A DNA stretch of 64,000 bases, from assembly GCA_947643615.1 (NCBI GenBank), contig CANRWO010000009.1, positions 1 to 64,000 of the forward strand, written 5' to 3'. Under the pieces are notes generated by a model. That model was not told the DNA's origin and ran no database searches. It was given only the letters and a program-made list of their open reading frames with translations. Of the stretch, positions 49,419 through 59,240 are shown in pieces (the stretch's first letter is position 1; each line of letters opens with the position of its first letter). Made by a program: the position numbers and the translations under genes. The stretch comes from an uncultured Lachnospiraceae bacterium (lineage in GTDB: Bacteria > Bacillota > Clostridia > Lachnospirales > Lachnospiraceae).

Positions 49419-51857
49419 TTATGACCCCATGCTGACCACCACATGGTATTCCTTTTTTCCCTTTTCATAAGGGATCACGTTTCCTTCCACAGGCTTTCCT
49501 TCCACTGTCATGGAAGTCACGCCTTTCTCTGAATTCCCCGAATGTTTCACTTGTATGTGGTATATGCCTTCCCGGAACTGTCTGGTGACCTTAAAATCTC
49601 CGAACTCTTTGGGTACACAGGGATTTACGGACAGACCCTGATGGGTGGGGCAGACCCCTAAAATATACTGTGATATATTGACAAATGCCCATGCCGCCGT
49701 GCCGGAAAGCCAGCTGTTTTTCGCTTCTCCATGGAACTTTGCGTCCCGTCCCGCGATCATCTGGGAATACACATAGGGTTCGGTGCGATGGATCTCACTG
49801 ATATCCTCCACATATGCAGGACATGTTTTCCGGTAGATTTCAAAAGCTCTGTCCCCTCTGCCCACGATCGTTTCGGCAATGGATACCCAGGGATTGCTGT
49901 GACAGAAAATGCCGGCATTTTCTTTATATCCCGGAGGATAAGAGGAAACCTCCCCCAATTCCAGATGATATTCGGTATAAGCGGGTTGCAGGATCATCAC
50001 GCCGTAGTCGGTATCCAGCCTTTCTTTCACAGCGTCCAGAGCCTTCCCGGCAAGGCCTTCTTTTACACCTATCCCTGCCAGTACACAGAACCCCTGGGGT
50101 TCTATATAAATCTGTCCTTCTTTGCACTCTCTGGAACCCACTTTATGGCCGAAGGCATCGTAAGCCCTGAGGAACCAGTCACCGTCCCAGCCTTGGGCCA
50201 AAACGGTGTCATACATAACGCGGACTTCTTTTCTGGCACGCCCTGCCTCTGCTGCATCTCCCATTAGGTCGCACAGCAGGGCGTATTCCTCCCCGTATTT
50301 CACAAACATCCCTGCGATGAACACAGATTCCGCCACCGGCCCTTCGCTGGGGCCGAAGGTCTGGAATGATTCACCCGGATGTGCGGAAAAGCAATTCAAA
50401 TTCAGGCAGTCGTTCCAGTCTGCCCGCCCAATCAGAGGAAGGCCATGGGGGCCTTTGTGGGTTACGGTAAAATCAAAGGAACGTTTCAGGTGCTCCATAA
50501 GCGGTTTGGCTTTTGCCATATCGTTATCAAACGGAACCATCTGTGTCAGGATACTGGTATCCCCAGTCTCTTTTACATAAGCGGAGGTCCCTGCGATAAG
50601 CCATAAGGGATCGTCGTTAAAACCGCTGCCGATATCGGAGTTGCCTTTCTTGGTCAATGGCTGGTACTGATGATAAGCGCTGCCGTCTTCAAATTGTGTG
50701 GATGCGATATCAATGATCCGTTCCCTGGCCCTGTCAGGAATCAAATGCACAAATCCCAGCAGATCCTGGCAGGAATCACGGAACCCCATTCCTCTGCCGA
50801 TGCCGGATTCATAATAGGATGCGGAGCGGGACATATTGAAGGTAACCATACATTGATATTGGTTCCACACATTGACCATGCGGTTTATTTTTTCGTCGGA
50901 TGTTTCTGCTGTATATTTGGAAAGCAGCTGTTTCCAATAGCCGCACAGTTTCCTGAAAGCGCTGTCTACCGCTTCTTCTGTGCCGTATTTTTCCAGAAGG
51001 GCATAGGCTCTTTCCTTATTGATCACTCCCGGAGACTCCCATTTCCTGTCTTCAGGATTCTCCACATAACCCAGCACAAACACATACGTACGGCTTTCCC
51101 CGGGAGCCAGAGCCAGATCCAGCTGATGAACCCCAATGGGAGACCAGCCGCTGGCAATGGAATTGGTACAGTTTCCTTTTTCCACTGCCTCCGGGTCTTC
51201 GGTGCCACGGTAAGCCCCAAGAAAGGCATCCCTGCTGGTATCGAAACCGGAGATGGGGGCATTGACGGAAAAAAGGCCAAAGTGATTACGCCTCTCCCTG
51301 TATTCCGTCTTATGGTAGATTGTGGATCCTGTAACCTCCACCTCCCCGGTGCTCAAATTGCGCTGGAAATTCTTCATGTCGTCGTCTGCGTTCCATAAAC
51401 ACCATTCCACATAGGAAAATACAGTAATCTTTTTTTCGGAAGGGGACTCATTGGTAATGGTGAAATTAGTGATTTCACAATTGTCTTCCATGGGAACAAA
51501 TGTCAGGAGAGCGGCTTTCACCTGATCTTTGGAGGAGCTGAAACGGCTGTACCCCAACCCGTGGCGGCATTCGTAACTGTCCAGGGCGGCCTTGGAAGGC
51601 TGCCAGCCGGGATTCCACACCGTATCGCCGTCCTTGATATAAAAATATTTGCCGTTTATATCCTGGGGCACATTATTATAACGGTATCTGGTCAGCCGCA
51701 GAAGCTTTGCGTCTTTGTAGAAGGAATAGCCGCCGCAGGTATTGGATATCAGGCTGAAAAATTCATTGCAGCCAAGGTAATTGATCCAGGGAAGGGGCGT
51801 CCTGGGGGTAGTGACAACGTATTCCTGATGGGTATCGTCAAAATAACCAAACTTCAT
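49419..51857 (-). CDS. GH94 glycoside phosphorylase (cellobiose phosphorylase-like)
   Basis: Cytosolic phosphorolysis of a beta-glucoside, probably cellobiose to glucose 1-phosphate and glucose. N-terminal beta-sandwich ([29 protein letters not shown]), then the (alpha/alpha)6 catalytic domain with [14 protein letters not shown] and [13 protein letters not shown], whose Asp is the likely proton donor. 812 aa, equal to characterised cellobiose phosphorylases. GAGGGAATT precedes the ATG. Divergent from a LacI regulator and a sugar ABC transporter, with a shared operator motif. Cellodextrin or other beta-glucan phosphorylases are alternatives. Confidence 0.9.
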   Translation of the reverse strand: MKFGYFDDTHQEYVVTTPRTPLPWINYLGCNEFFSLISNTCGGYSFYKDAKLLRLTRYRYNNVPQDINGKYFYIKDGDTVWNPGWQPSKAALDSYECRHGLGYSRFSSSKDQVKAALLTFVPMEDNCEITNFTITNESPSEKKITVFSYVEWCLWNADDDMKNFQRNLSTGEVEVTGSTIYHKTEYRERRNHFGLFSVNAPISGFDTSRDAFLGAYRGTEDPEAVEKGNCTNSIASGWSPIGVHQLDLALAPGESRTYVFVLGYVENPEDRKWESPGVINKERAYALLEKYGTEEAVDSAFRKLCGYWKQLLSKYTAETSDEKINRMVNVWNQYQCMVTFNMSRSASYYESGIGRGMGFRDSCQDLLGFVHLIPDRARERIIDIASTQFEDGSAYHQYQPLTKKGNSDIGSGFNDDPLWLIAGTSAYVKETGDTSILTQMVPFDNDMAKAKPLMEHLKRSFDFTVTHKGPHGLPLIGRADWNDCLNLNCFSAHPGESFQTFGPSEGPVAESVFIAGMFVKYGEEYALLCDLMGDAAEAGRARKEVRVMYDTVLAQGWDGDWFLRAYDAFGHKVGSRECKEGQIYIEPQGFCVLAGIGVKEGLAGKALDAVKERLDTDYGVMILQPAYTEYHLELGEVSSYPPGYKENAGIFCHSNPWVSIAETIVGRGDRAFEIYRKTCPAYVEDISEIHRTEPYVYSQMIAGRDAKFHGEAKNSWLSGTAAWAFVNISQYILGVCPTHQGLSVNPCVPKEFGDFKVTRQFREGIYHIQVKHSGNSEKGVTSMTVEGKPVEGNVIPYEKGKKEYHVVVSMGS

Positions 51858-51968
51858 AATTCCCTCATTTCCGCGCTGCTTTATAAGGTGCGCATGCCTT
51901 TTCGCATAATCTAAATCTAATACCGGGATTCACAGGTATGTTACATTTGGAAAAATGAATGAATGTTT

Positions 51969-52030
51969 CGAAAACGTTTAAGCATATATGGCTTAATTTG
52001 AATTATACATAAGAAAAAAGAAAAATGCAA
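51969..52030 (-). promoter_or_regulatory. Promoter and operator of the GH94 gene
   Basis: On the minus strand TTGCAT (52030-52025)-N17-TATAAT (52007-52002). Downstream of it, CGAAAACGTTTAAG (51969-51982) is a LacI-family-type dyad centred on CG, near +20. Confidence 0.7.
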
Positions 52031-52127
52031 TAGTATCAGTATAAGACATTATGTATAAAAACAGGGGTTTTAAATTAGTGATAAAGGATAAAAAAGACAA
52101 TTGCATGAAAAAAATTAAAAAAATATG

Positions 52128-52177
52128 TTGCAAATTCTATAAAAACATTGTATATTAAAGTTACGAAAACGATTAAG
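52128..52177 (+). promoter_or_regulatory. Promoter and operator of the LacI-family gene
   Basis: TTGCAA (52128-52133)-N17-TATATT (52151-52156), then CGAAAACGATTAAG (52164-52177), identical in 13 of 14 bases to the operator on the GH94 side. Position at the transcription start suits repression by the gene product. Confidence 0.7.
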
Positions 52178-52249
52178 TTAAGACAATTCCAACAAAACAA
52201 CATTGATGATGCGGCATATCGATAGAGCCGGCTCTGGGAAGGAAAATGT

Positions 52250-53260
52250 ATGGCATCTTTGAAAGATATATCCAAAATATGCGGAGTATCGGTGGCTACG
52301 GTAAGTAAAGCCTTGAACAACCAATCGGATATCGGCGAAGAGACAAAAGAACATATCAGGAAAGTGGCAAAAGAATTGGGTTATTCACCGAATTCTTCCG
52401 CCAGGGCACTGAAGACCCGGCGTACATATGGAATCGGAGTGTTGTTCGTGGACGAAGCAATGAGCGGCCTGACTCACGATTACTTTTCGGCAGTGCTGGA
52501 CAGTTTTAAACGCACGGTTGAGAAATTCGGGTATGACATTACCTTTATCAATTGCTGTAAAGAGAGGGATAACAGAATGTCTTACCTGGAGCACAGCCGT
52601 TATAGGGGATTTGACGGCGTGGTGCTGGCCTGTATTGATTTTCATGACCCGGAAGTCATCGAATTGGTACAGAGCGATATCCCGGTAGTGACCATCGACC
52701 ATCTTTTTAACGACCGGATTGGAGTTGTGTCCGATAATGTGGGCGGAATCCGGGAGCTTCTGGAATATATACACAGCTGCGGGCACAGCAGGATCGCTTA
52801 TATCCATGGCGCGCCCTCGGCGGTAACCACCAACCGTCTCAGCAGCTTCTACCGGACGGCGGAACGGTTGGGGATGGAGATTCCGGATGAATATATCCGA
52901 GAGGCAGCCTACAGGGACACTCATACAACGTATCAGATGACAAACGAGCTGCTGGATCTGCCGGCCCCGCCTACCTGCATCCTGTACCCGGATGATTTCG
53001 CAGCCTTTGGAGGGATCAACGCCATCCGGGAGAGAGGGTTGCACATACCGGCGGATATATCTATAGCGGGTTACGACGGCATCCGGACAGCAAGGCATCT
53101 GGAACCGAAGCTGACAACCGTGCGGCAGGATACGGAACAGATCGGCTGTGTGGCGGCCAGACAGCTGGTAAGCCTGATTGAAAGGCCCAAAAGCACGGTG
53201 ATCGAACATATCACAATATCCGGCACGGTGGTCGAAGGAAAGTCGGTTGCAAAAATTTAG
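52250..53260 (+). CDS. LacI family transcriptional regulator
   Basis: DNA-binding sugar sensor. Helix-turn-helix MASLKDISKICGVSVATVSKALNNQ, hinge YSPNSSARALKTRRTYGIGVL, periplasmic-binding-protein core with ILYPDDFAAFGGINAIRERG and ISIAGYDGIRTARHLEPKLTTV. 336 aa. Located between two divergent promoters that share its likely operator, so it probably represses itself, the transporter genes and the GH94 gene until a beta-glucoside or phosphorylated derivative binds. GGAAGGA is upstream of the ATG. Confidence 0.93.
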   Translation: MASLKDISKICGVSVATVSKALNNQSDIGEETKEHIRKVAKELGYSPNSSARALKTRRTYGIGVLFVDEAMSGLTHDYFSAVLDSFKRTVEKFGYDITFINCCKERDNRMSYLEHSRYRGFDGVVLACIDFHDPEVIELVQSDIPVVTIDHLFNDRIGVVSDNVGGIRELLEYIHSCGHSRIAYIHGAPSAVTTNRLSSFYRTAERLGMEIPDEYIREAAYRDTHTTYQMTNELLDLPAPPTCILYPDDFAAFGGINAIRERGLHIPADISIAGYDGIRTARHLEPKLTTVRQDTEQIGCVAARQLVSLIERPKSTVIEHITISGTVVEGKSVAKI

Positions 53261-53340
53261 GCATTTGTGCGAGGAGTTTCCCCGCGTATCCAAATAAATG
53301 CAAACATGCAGACAACACAAACTAATAGGGAGGTTATACT

Positions 53341-54717
53341 ATGAAGAAGAAAATCATGAGCACCATTTTAGCGGCAATAACAATGGCTTCCATGTTGACA
53401 GGCTGCGGCGGCCAAACGGCAAATGGGGGAGGCGGTTCTGTTTCCGACGGAGGCAAGGTCTTGAATATCGCCTGCTGGAACGAAGAATTTAAGAGCCGTA
53501 TGGAAGACCATTATCCCGGTTATCAGGTTGTGGACGCCACCACAGGTAAGATAGGAGATGTGACCGTAAGGTGGAACATTACTCCTAATGAGAACAACGC
53601 ATATCAGAACAAGCTGGACGAAAACCTGTTGAACCAGGCATCCGCAGCTGCCGACGACAAGATTGACATTTTCCTGATTGAGGCCGACTATGCGTTAAAG
53701 TATGTGGACACAGAGTATGCGGTGCCGGTATCCGCACTGGGAATCACAGACGCAGACCTGGCAAATCAGTATCAGTACACCAAGGATGTGGTTACCGACT
53801 CTAACGGTAATATCAAAGGTGTATCATGGCAGGGGTGTCCCGGTGTATTGATCTACAGGCGTGACATTGCCAAAGAAGTCCTGGGCAGTGACGATCCCGA
53901 TGCAGTGCAGGGTTATCTATCCGACTGGGATAAGTTCTCAGAGACGGCAGCCAGGATGCAGGAAGCAGGATATTATATGATGTCTTCCGCAAACGACAGC
54001 TACCGTGTCTACTCCAATAACGTGACCAGTAAATGGGTGGTTGACGGCAAGATCAATATTGATGACAACCTGATGGCATGGGTGGAAGATTCCAAGGCTA
54101 TGGTAGACGCAGGACAGACAAATACTTATGACCTGTGGAGCAGTGACTGGAGCGCAGGTTTCTTCCAGGACGGTAAGGTATTCTGCTACTTTGGCCCCGC
54201 ATGGTTCATTGATTTCTCCATGTCCGCAGGGACGGAAGGAGCTGTTGCTACCGACGGCGGCTGGGGTGCAGCGGCAGGCCCTCAGGGATTCTTCTGGGGA
54301 GGCACCTGGATTTGTGCGGCAAACGGAACCGATAATTCCGCGTTGGTAAAGGATATCATTCTCCAGATGACTACAAATGAAGAAATCATGACCGATATCG
54401 TTGTGGCAGACAATGACTTTGTAAACAACAAACCTGCCATGGAAGCCCTGGCAAGCGGTGCACAGAAGGTTAAGGATGAGAATGGCAATGATGTAGAATA
54501 TTCCAGCAAGGTACTGGGCGGCCAGAATCCTCTGCCCATGTTCTGCGCAGGTGCCGAGAAAGTTGACCTGAGCAATCAGGGCGCATACGACCAGGGATGT
54601 AACGAAGAATTCCAGAAGGCCATGAAGAACTATTTCGACGGTAATGCAACTCTGGAAGCGGCATTAGAGCTTTTTTATAAGGCAGTGGAAGAGAAATATC
54701 CCGGACTGACTCACTGA
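53341..54717 (+). CDS. Sugar ABC transporter substrate-binding lipoprotein
   Basis: Extracytoplasmic binding protein of the SBP_bac_1 (CUT1) class. Lipobox LTGC with lipidated Cys at residue 22, then a glycine-rich spacer (GGQTANGGGGS) and the two-lobe fold; WQGCPGVLIYRRDIAKEVLG and FFWGGTWICAANGTD are typical ligand-region segments. 458 aa. AGGGAGG before the ATG. Ligand is inferred to be cellobiose or another beta-glucan oligosaccharide from the GH94 neighbour. Confidence 0.9.
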   Translation: MKKKIMSTILAAITMASMLTGCGGQTANGGGGSVSDGGKVLNIACWNEEFKSRMEDHYPGYQVVDATTGKIGDVTVRWNITPNENNAYQNKLDENLLNQASAAADDKIDIFLIEADYALKYVDTEYAVPVSALGITDADLANQYQYTKDVVTDSNGNIKGVSWQGCPGVLIYRRDIAKEVLGSDDPDAVQGYLSDWDKFSETAARMQEAGYYMMSSANDSYRVYSNNVTSKWVVDGKINIDDNLMAWVEDSKAMVDAGQTNTYDLWSSDWSAGFFQDGKVFCYFGPAWFIDFSMSAGTEGAVATDGGWGAAAGPQGFFWGGTWICAANGTDNSALVKDIILQMTTNEEIMTDIVVADNDFVNNKPAMEALASGAQKVKDENGNDVEYSSKVLGGQNPLPMFCAGAEKVDLSNQGAYDQGCNEEFQKAMKNYFDGNATLEAALELFYKAVEEKYPGLTH

Positions 54718-54766
54718 ACCCGGTAACGGTGCATGGCTTGCCCAGAACCGGAAAAAAGAAGATATG

Positions 54767-54791
54767 CGGGCCTGCTCGGTTGGCAGGCCCG
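54767..54791 (+). promoter_or_regulatory. Intra-operon hairpin between binding-protein and permease genes
   Basis: CGGGCCTGC-TCGGTTG-GCAGGCCCG, perfect 9-bp stem, no T-run. Such hairpins often protect binding-protein mRNA so it is made in excess over the permeases. Confidence 0.6.
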
Positions 54792-54943
54792 GAATATCCT
54801 ACAGGGCCGGCAGCAAAATGCCGTGGATATCGGCTTTTGCTTCGGGTTCTGTGATATCGGAAGAAAGCAAATATGCAATGTATGCTGACGGGGAGCTTTC
54901 GGACACAGGATCATTGCCCGCCGAGTTGGGCAGGGAGGTATCT

Positions 54944-55858
54944 ATGAGCGGAAAAAAGAAGAGAGGAAAAGTTGTCAGCTATAACAAATGGGGATACATT
55001 TTTCTGATTCCTTTTGTGCTGGTATATGTAATATTTCAGCTGATTCCTCTGGTGACTACTATTTATAACAGCTTTTTTGAGAATTACCGCCAGGGTCTAA
55101 TGCAGGTGGGGCCGAACTTCGTAGGGTTTGATAACTATAAGGCCATATTGACCAACGGGGATATGTGGGTTTATGCCCAGAATACATTTATCATGTGGAT
55201 ATTGGGGTTCATACCTCAGATCATAGTATCTCTGCTTCTGGGGGCATGGTTTTCCGATACCAGGCTGCGGCTAAAAGGGACGCGGTTTTTCAAGACGGTA
55301 ATCTATCTTCCGAACCTGATTATGGCTTCTGCGTTTTCCATGCTGTTTTTCACGCTGTTTTCCGACGGCGGGCCTATCAACTCCATCTTAATGCAGATCG
55401 GGATCCTGGACAGTCCCTACAGCTTCCTGTCCCATGCAGGCAGCGCCAGGGGCCTGGTGGCCTTTATGAACTTTATCATGTGGTTCGGAAATACTACGAT
55501 ACTGCTCATGGCAGGTATGATGGGGATTGATACAGCCCTCTTCGAAGCGGCGGAAGTGGACGGAGCCACCTCCACACAGGTGTTTTTCAGGATCACGCTG
55601 CCGCTGCTCAAACCCATCCTGATCTATGTGATGATCACTTCCCTGATCGGCGGCCTCCAAATGTTCGATGTGCCTCAGATCCTGACCAATGGCACCGGGG
55701 ATCCCATGAGATCCTCCATGACACTTATCATGTATTTGAATAAGCATCTGTTCAGCAAAAATTATGGCCTTGCCGGTGCGCTTTCTGTGTTCCTTTTCAT
55801 TATCACGGCGATTCTGAGCATGCTGGTATACCGGTTCTCTAACAGGAAGGAGGCATAG
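54944..55858 (+). CDS. Sugar ABC transporter permease (MalF-like)
   Basis: Membrane permease of a CUT1 importer. Six hydrophobic segments from YIFLIPFVLVYVIFQLIPLV onward, and the ATPase-contact EAA loop EAAEVDGATSTQVFFRITLPLLKP. ATG 54944 (MSGKKKRGKVV) has GGGAGG 6 nt upstream; the track start 54764 lies at the intra-operon hairpin and is rejected. 304 aa. Stop is 2 nt before the second permease. Confidence 0.92.
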   Translation: MSGKKKRGKVVSYNKWGYIFLIPFVLVYVIFQLIPLVTTIYNSFFENYRQGLMQVGPNFVGFDNYKAILTNGDMWVYAQNTFIMWILGFIPQIIVSLLLGAWFSDTRLRLKGTRFFKTVIYLPNLIMASAFSMLFFTLFSDGGPINSILMQIGILDSPYSFLSHAGSARGLVAFMNFIMWFGNTTILLMAGMMGIDTALFEAAEVDGATSTQVFFRITLPLLKPILIYVMITSLIGGLQMFDVPQILTNGTGDPMRSSMTLIMYLNKHLFSKNYGLAGALSVFLFIITAILSMLVYRFSNRKEA

Positions 55859-55860
55859 AT

Positions 55861-56727
55861 ATGGCGAACAATAACGGGCAACAGTTGAAAAAAGGGATGA
55901 ATATCCATGTCAGGAGAACATTGGCCTATATTGTGTTGGCAATCATATCTTTTCTCTGCCTATGCTGGTTTTATATCCTGGTTATAAACGCCACCAGATC
56001 CCATGCAGACCTGCAAAGAGGCTTTACGCCGATTCCCAGCAGTTTTCTGGCAAAGAACATGAACGGAGTGCTGCACGGCACGCTGCCGGTATTTTACGGG
56101 TTGATGAACAGCCTGATCGTTTCTTCACTGAGCGCAGTGCTGTGCACTTATTTTTCCGCTATGACGGCTTATGCCATCCATGCTTATCATTTTAAGATGA
56201 AGAGATTCATGTTCACTTTTATCTTGATGATTATGATGATACCAACGCAGGTAACGGCTCTGGGATTTGTACAGCTGATCGACAAAATGCATCTGAGGGA
56301 TTCGTTGATTCCGTTGATCGTGCCGGCCATTGCCGCACCTATTACCTTTTTTTACATGAAACAATATATGGAGAGTGCGTTGCCTCTGGCCATTGTGGAA
56401 TCGGCGAGGATTGACGGGGCGGGAGAGTTTAAGACCTTCAACACTATTGTGATCCCGATGATGAAACCTGCTATTGCGGTACAGGCAATTTTTACCTTTG
56501 TGTCCAGCTGGAATAATTACTTTACTCCGGCGCTGATATTGAACTCCGATAAGAGAAAGACCCTGCCCATACTGATCGCACAGCTGCGGAGTGCGGATTT
56601 CCTGAAATTCGATATGGGGCAGGTGTATGTAATGGTGGCTTTTTCCATACTTCCCGTTGTAGTGATCTACCTGCTTCTTTCCAAGTTCATCGTCCAGGGC
56701 GTGGCCATGGGCAGTGTGAAAGGTTAA
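55861..56727 (+). CDS. Carbohydrate ABC transporter permease (MalG-like)
   Basis: Second permease of the CUT1 importer. Six membrane segments; EAA loop ESARIDGAGEFKTFNTIVIPMMKP; C-terminal FIVQGVAMGSVKG is the usual MalG ending. 288 aa. AGGAGG overlaps the end of the previous gene. No ATP-binding subunit follows, so the system probably borrows a shared MsiK/MsmK-type ATPase encoded elsewhere. Confidence 0.93.
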   Translation: MANNNGQQLKKGMNIHVRRTLAYIVLAIISFLCLCWFYILVINATRSHADLQRGFTPIPSSFLAKNMNGVLHGTLPVFYGLMNSLIVSSLSAVLCTYFSAMTAYAIHAYHFKMKRFMFTFILMIMMIPTQVTALGFVQLIDKMHLRDSLIPLIVPAIAAPITFFYMKQYMESALPLAIVESARIDGAGEFKTFNTIVIPMMKPAIAVQAIFTFVSSWNNYFTPALILNSDKRKTLPILIAQLRSADFLKFDMGQVYVMVAFSILPVVVIYLLLSKFIVQGVAMGSVKG

Positions 56728-56731
56728 ACGT

Positions 56732-56772
56732 TTAAAGGAAGAGGATGTGTGTTACACGTCCTCTTCCTTTAA
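56732..56772. terminator. Hairpin terminator after the ABC operon
   Basis: TTAAAGGAAGAGGA pairs perfectly with TCCTCTTCCTTTAA (14 bp), the loop adding wobble pairs. No clean T-run follows. Confidence 0.7.
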
Positions 56773-57033
56773 GCATTCTTTGCCGGGTACCTTTGCGGTA
56801 TTGTCGTAGATTTTGGAAATTCCGGATAAAAACCTTTTGTCAGGCTTTGGTGTAACCAGGCTAACATGTTTATTTTTACATATACAAAAAATCGATTATA
56901 AATAAATGTAGTCAATATTTCAGAACAGTGCTATAATAATTTTATAAAAAATATGGTGCTTCGGAGATATACATAATATGGATATGTCATTGCTTGAAAA
57001 ATTTCTATGAGGTTGCCAGGAACGGGGGCATTT
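56773..57033. other. Intergenic region before the chemoreceptor
   Basis: AT-rich. A TATAAT at 56932-56937 with a weak -35 (TAGTCA, 17-nt spacer) is the best promoter candidate. No sigmaD-type motility promoter, RNA element or ORF was recognised. Confidence 0.4.
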
Positions 57034-59067
57034 ATGCAAAATGAAAACAGTAACAGGCCATCACCTACTCCGAAAGGAGGAAAACAGGGCGGCGGGTTTG
57101 TCAGTATCGAGAAAAAGATATCTTCCAGCTTTGCCAGGACCATCGTGGTCTGTTGTATCGTCTTAGGGATTATCACCTCTATATTAAGTTATAATTCTTC
57201 TATAAACGCTGTTTCACAGACTATTAACAACACTTCTGACGTAGCGGCATATTATGTATCCGCGGCACTCCAGCAATACATTGCAATTGCATATGAGACA
57301 GGGAGCATAGCGCGACTTGCAGACCCTGGCCTGCCGGTGGAAGAGAAGGCGGCTATCCTGAACCAGAGGATTGAGGACCATGGTTTTGAGAGAGGATTTC
57401 TTATAGACAGCAACGGTATTGATGTCATCACAGGCACGGACTTTTCGGACCGGAAATTTTTCACCGAAGTTATGAATGGCAATACTTATATATCTACGCC
57501 TGCATACAGCGAAGTTACGAAATCGGTGTCCTATGCGGTTTCCGCACCCCTGTGGGAGGGCGGCGTTCCCGGTACGACGCCGGTGGGCGCCATAGTCTAT
57601 GTCCCTAACGGGGAATCCCTGAACGATATCATGCGCTCCATCAAAGTAGGGGAGGGCGGTACTGCATTTATGCTTGACGCCAACGGCATCACCATTGCAG
57701 ACCTGGATTCTTCGCTCGTAGGCGTGGAGGACAGCGTTGCCCTGGGGGATACCAATCCCAGGCTCCGAAAGTACAGCGAGATCTGTAAGCGCATGGTCAC
57801 AGGGGAGGCAGGTACGGGAACCTACTCCTACGGAGGGGTAACAAAGGTAGTTGCCTATTCGCCGGTTCCCGGGACGGACGGCTGGAGTATCGGCGTGGCG
57901 GCAGTTCGGAACGAGTTTCTTGGAATGTTTTATCTTTCGCTGGGACTTACCGTCATCGTTGTCATCGCGTTTACGGTGTACGGCATCCGGAGCGGGGTGA
58001 GCCTGGGACGGAAGGTTGTGCAGCCTATCACGGTAGTGGTAAAGCGCCTTGAACTTTTGGCAGAGGGGGATCTCCATACCGAGACACCAGTGCCGGAGGT
58101 GAATGACGAGACGGCCACGCTGATGAACAGCCTTGCTCAGACAGTCCAGGATCTGAAAAACGTGATAAACGATATCGATGCCCATCTGGCGGAATTGTCG
58201 GAAGGCAATTTCCTGATTGCAATTGAGGATGACTACAAGGGCGACTTTGCAGAGATCAGCCGCTCCTTCCGGGGAATCGTGGCATCCCTGAGTACCGCCA
58301 TGCGGGATATTGACAACAACGCGAAGAATGTCCAGAGAGGCGCGGAGGATTTGGCGGGCGCCGCAACGCAGCTGGCAGAAGGGGCCACTGACCAGGCCAG
58401 CGCCGTGGAAGAGCTGACGGCAACCATTGCGGAGATTTCCGAGAAGATTCGCATCAATGCGGAAAATGCAGAAAAGACTAGAGGAATCGTCTCGGAGATG
58501 AATAACAGGGTGATGGAAAGCAACGATCAAATGAAAAACAATACGGACGCCATGGAGAAGATCAGGGTGGCTTCCGACAAAATCGCGGCTATTATCAGCA
58601 GCATTGAAGATATCGCCGACCAGACAGCCCTGCTGGCGCTGAATGCCTCCATTGAGGCTGCAAGGGCCGGCGAACATGGAAAAGGGTTCGGAGTGGTAGC
58701 CACACAGGTTGGTGCGTTAGCAGACCAGAGTTCGGAAGCCGCAAGGAACACAAAGGATCTGATCCAGAATGCCATTGCCGCGGTGGATGAGGGCATCCAG
58801 TTTGCAAATTCTACAGCAAATTCCCTGATTTCCGTGGTTGAAAACGCCACCATCGTAAATAAATCGATGGAAGAGATCGCCACCGCATCCGATGATCAGG
58901 CAGTAGCGGCGGCCCAGGTTTCGGAAGGAATCCAGCAGATTGCCGAGGTTGTGGAATCCAATTCCGCGACTTCGGAGGAAAGCGCCGCAGCATCCGAAGA
59001 ATTGTCCAGGCAGGCAGACTTGCTGAAGGAGTTGGTGGGCAGGTTCCAATATGAAAGAGAAAGCTGA
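57034..59067 (+). CDS. Methyl-accepting chemotaxis protein with dCache domain
   Basis: Transmembrane chemoreceptor. First helix [18 protein letters not shown] (~35-52), double-Cache sensor ([14 protein letters not shown] ... [23 protein letters not shown] and [17 protein letters not shown]), second helix [20 protein letters not shown] (~302-321), HAMP, then a long coiled coil with the signalling hairpin [36 protein letters not shown] 57034 is favoured by GGGGG upstream, 57007 is possible. 677 aa. Ligand unknown; next to the sugar transporter. Implies chemotaxis, although no flagellar genes are seen here. Confidence 0.92.
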   Translation: MQNENSNRPSPTPKGGKQGGGFVSIEKKISSSFARTIVVCCIVLGIITSILSYNSSINAVSQTINNTSDVAAYYVSAALQQYIAIAYETGSIARLADPGLPVEEKAAILNQRIEDHGFERGFLIDSNGIDVITGTDFSDRKFFTEVMNGNTYISTPAYSEVTKSVSYAVSAPLWEGGVPGTTPVGAIVYVPNGESLNDIMRSIKVGEGGTAFMLDANGITIADLDSSLVGVEDSVALGDTNPRLRKYSEICKRMVTGEAGTGTYSYGGVTKVVAYSPVPGTDGWSIGVAAVRNEFLGMFYLSLGLTVIVVIAFTVYGIRSGVSLGRKVVQPITVVVKRLELLAEGDLHTETPVPEVNDETATLMNSLAQTVQDLKNVINDIDAHLAELSEGNFLIAIEDDYKGDFAEISRSFRGIVASLSTAMRDIDNNAKNVQRGAEDLAGAATQLAEGATDQASAVEELTATIAEISEKIRINAENAEKTRGIVSEMNNRVMESNDQMKNNTDAMEKIRVASDKIAAIISSIEDIADQTALLALNASIEAARAGEHGKGFGVVATQVGALADQSSEAARNTKDLIQNAIAAVDEGIQFANSTANSLISVVENATIVNKSMEEIATASDDQAVAAAQVSEGIQQIAEVVESNSATSEESAAASEELSRQADLLKELVGRFQYERES

Positions 59068-59240
59068 TATGAAAATTTTAGATTGTATTTGCACTTGTCC
59101 TGTTATCCGGCCATACAGGGTTGACTTTTCTATATCGGCAAGGGATAATTTTGAAAGGATTATGATGCAGTAGCTGCATGAGTTTGTGCTCGTAGATGAG
59201 TCTATTGAAAAAGGTAAAATGGAAAGGGAGAGCTTTGGAA

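Noticed and set aside
57214-58677. 487-aa minus-strand ORF
   Set aside because: Shadow of the chemoreceptor coding sequence; low-quality composition and no family.
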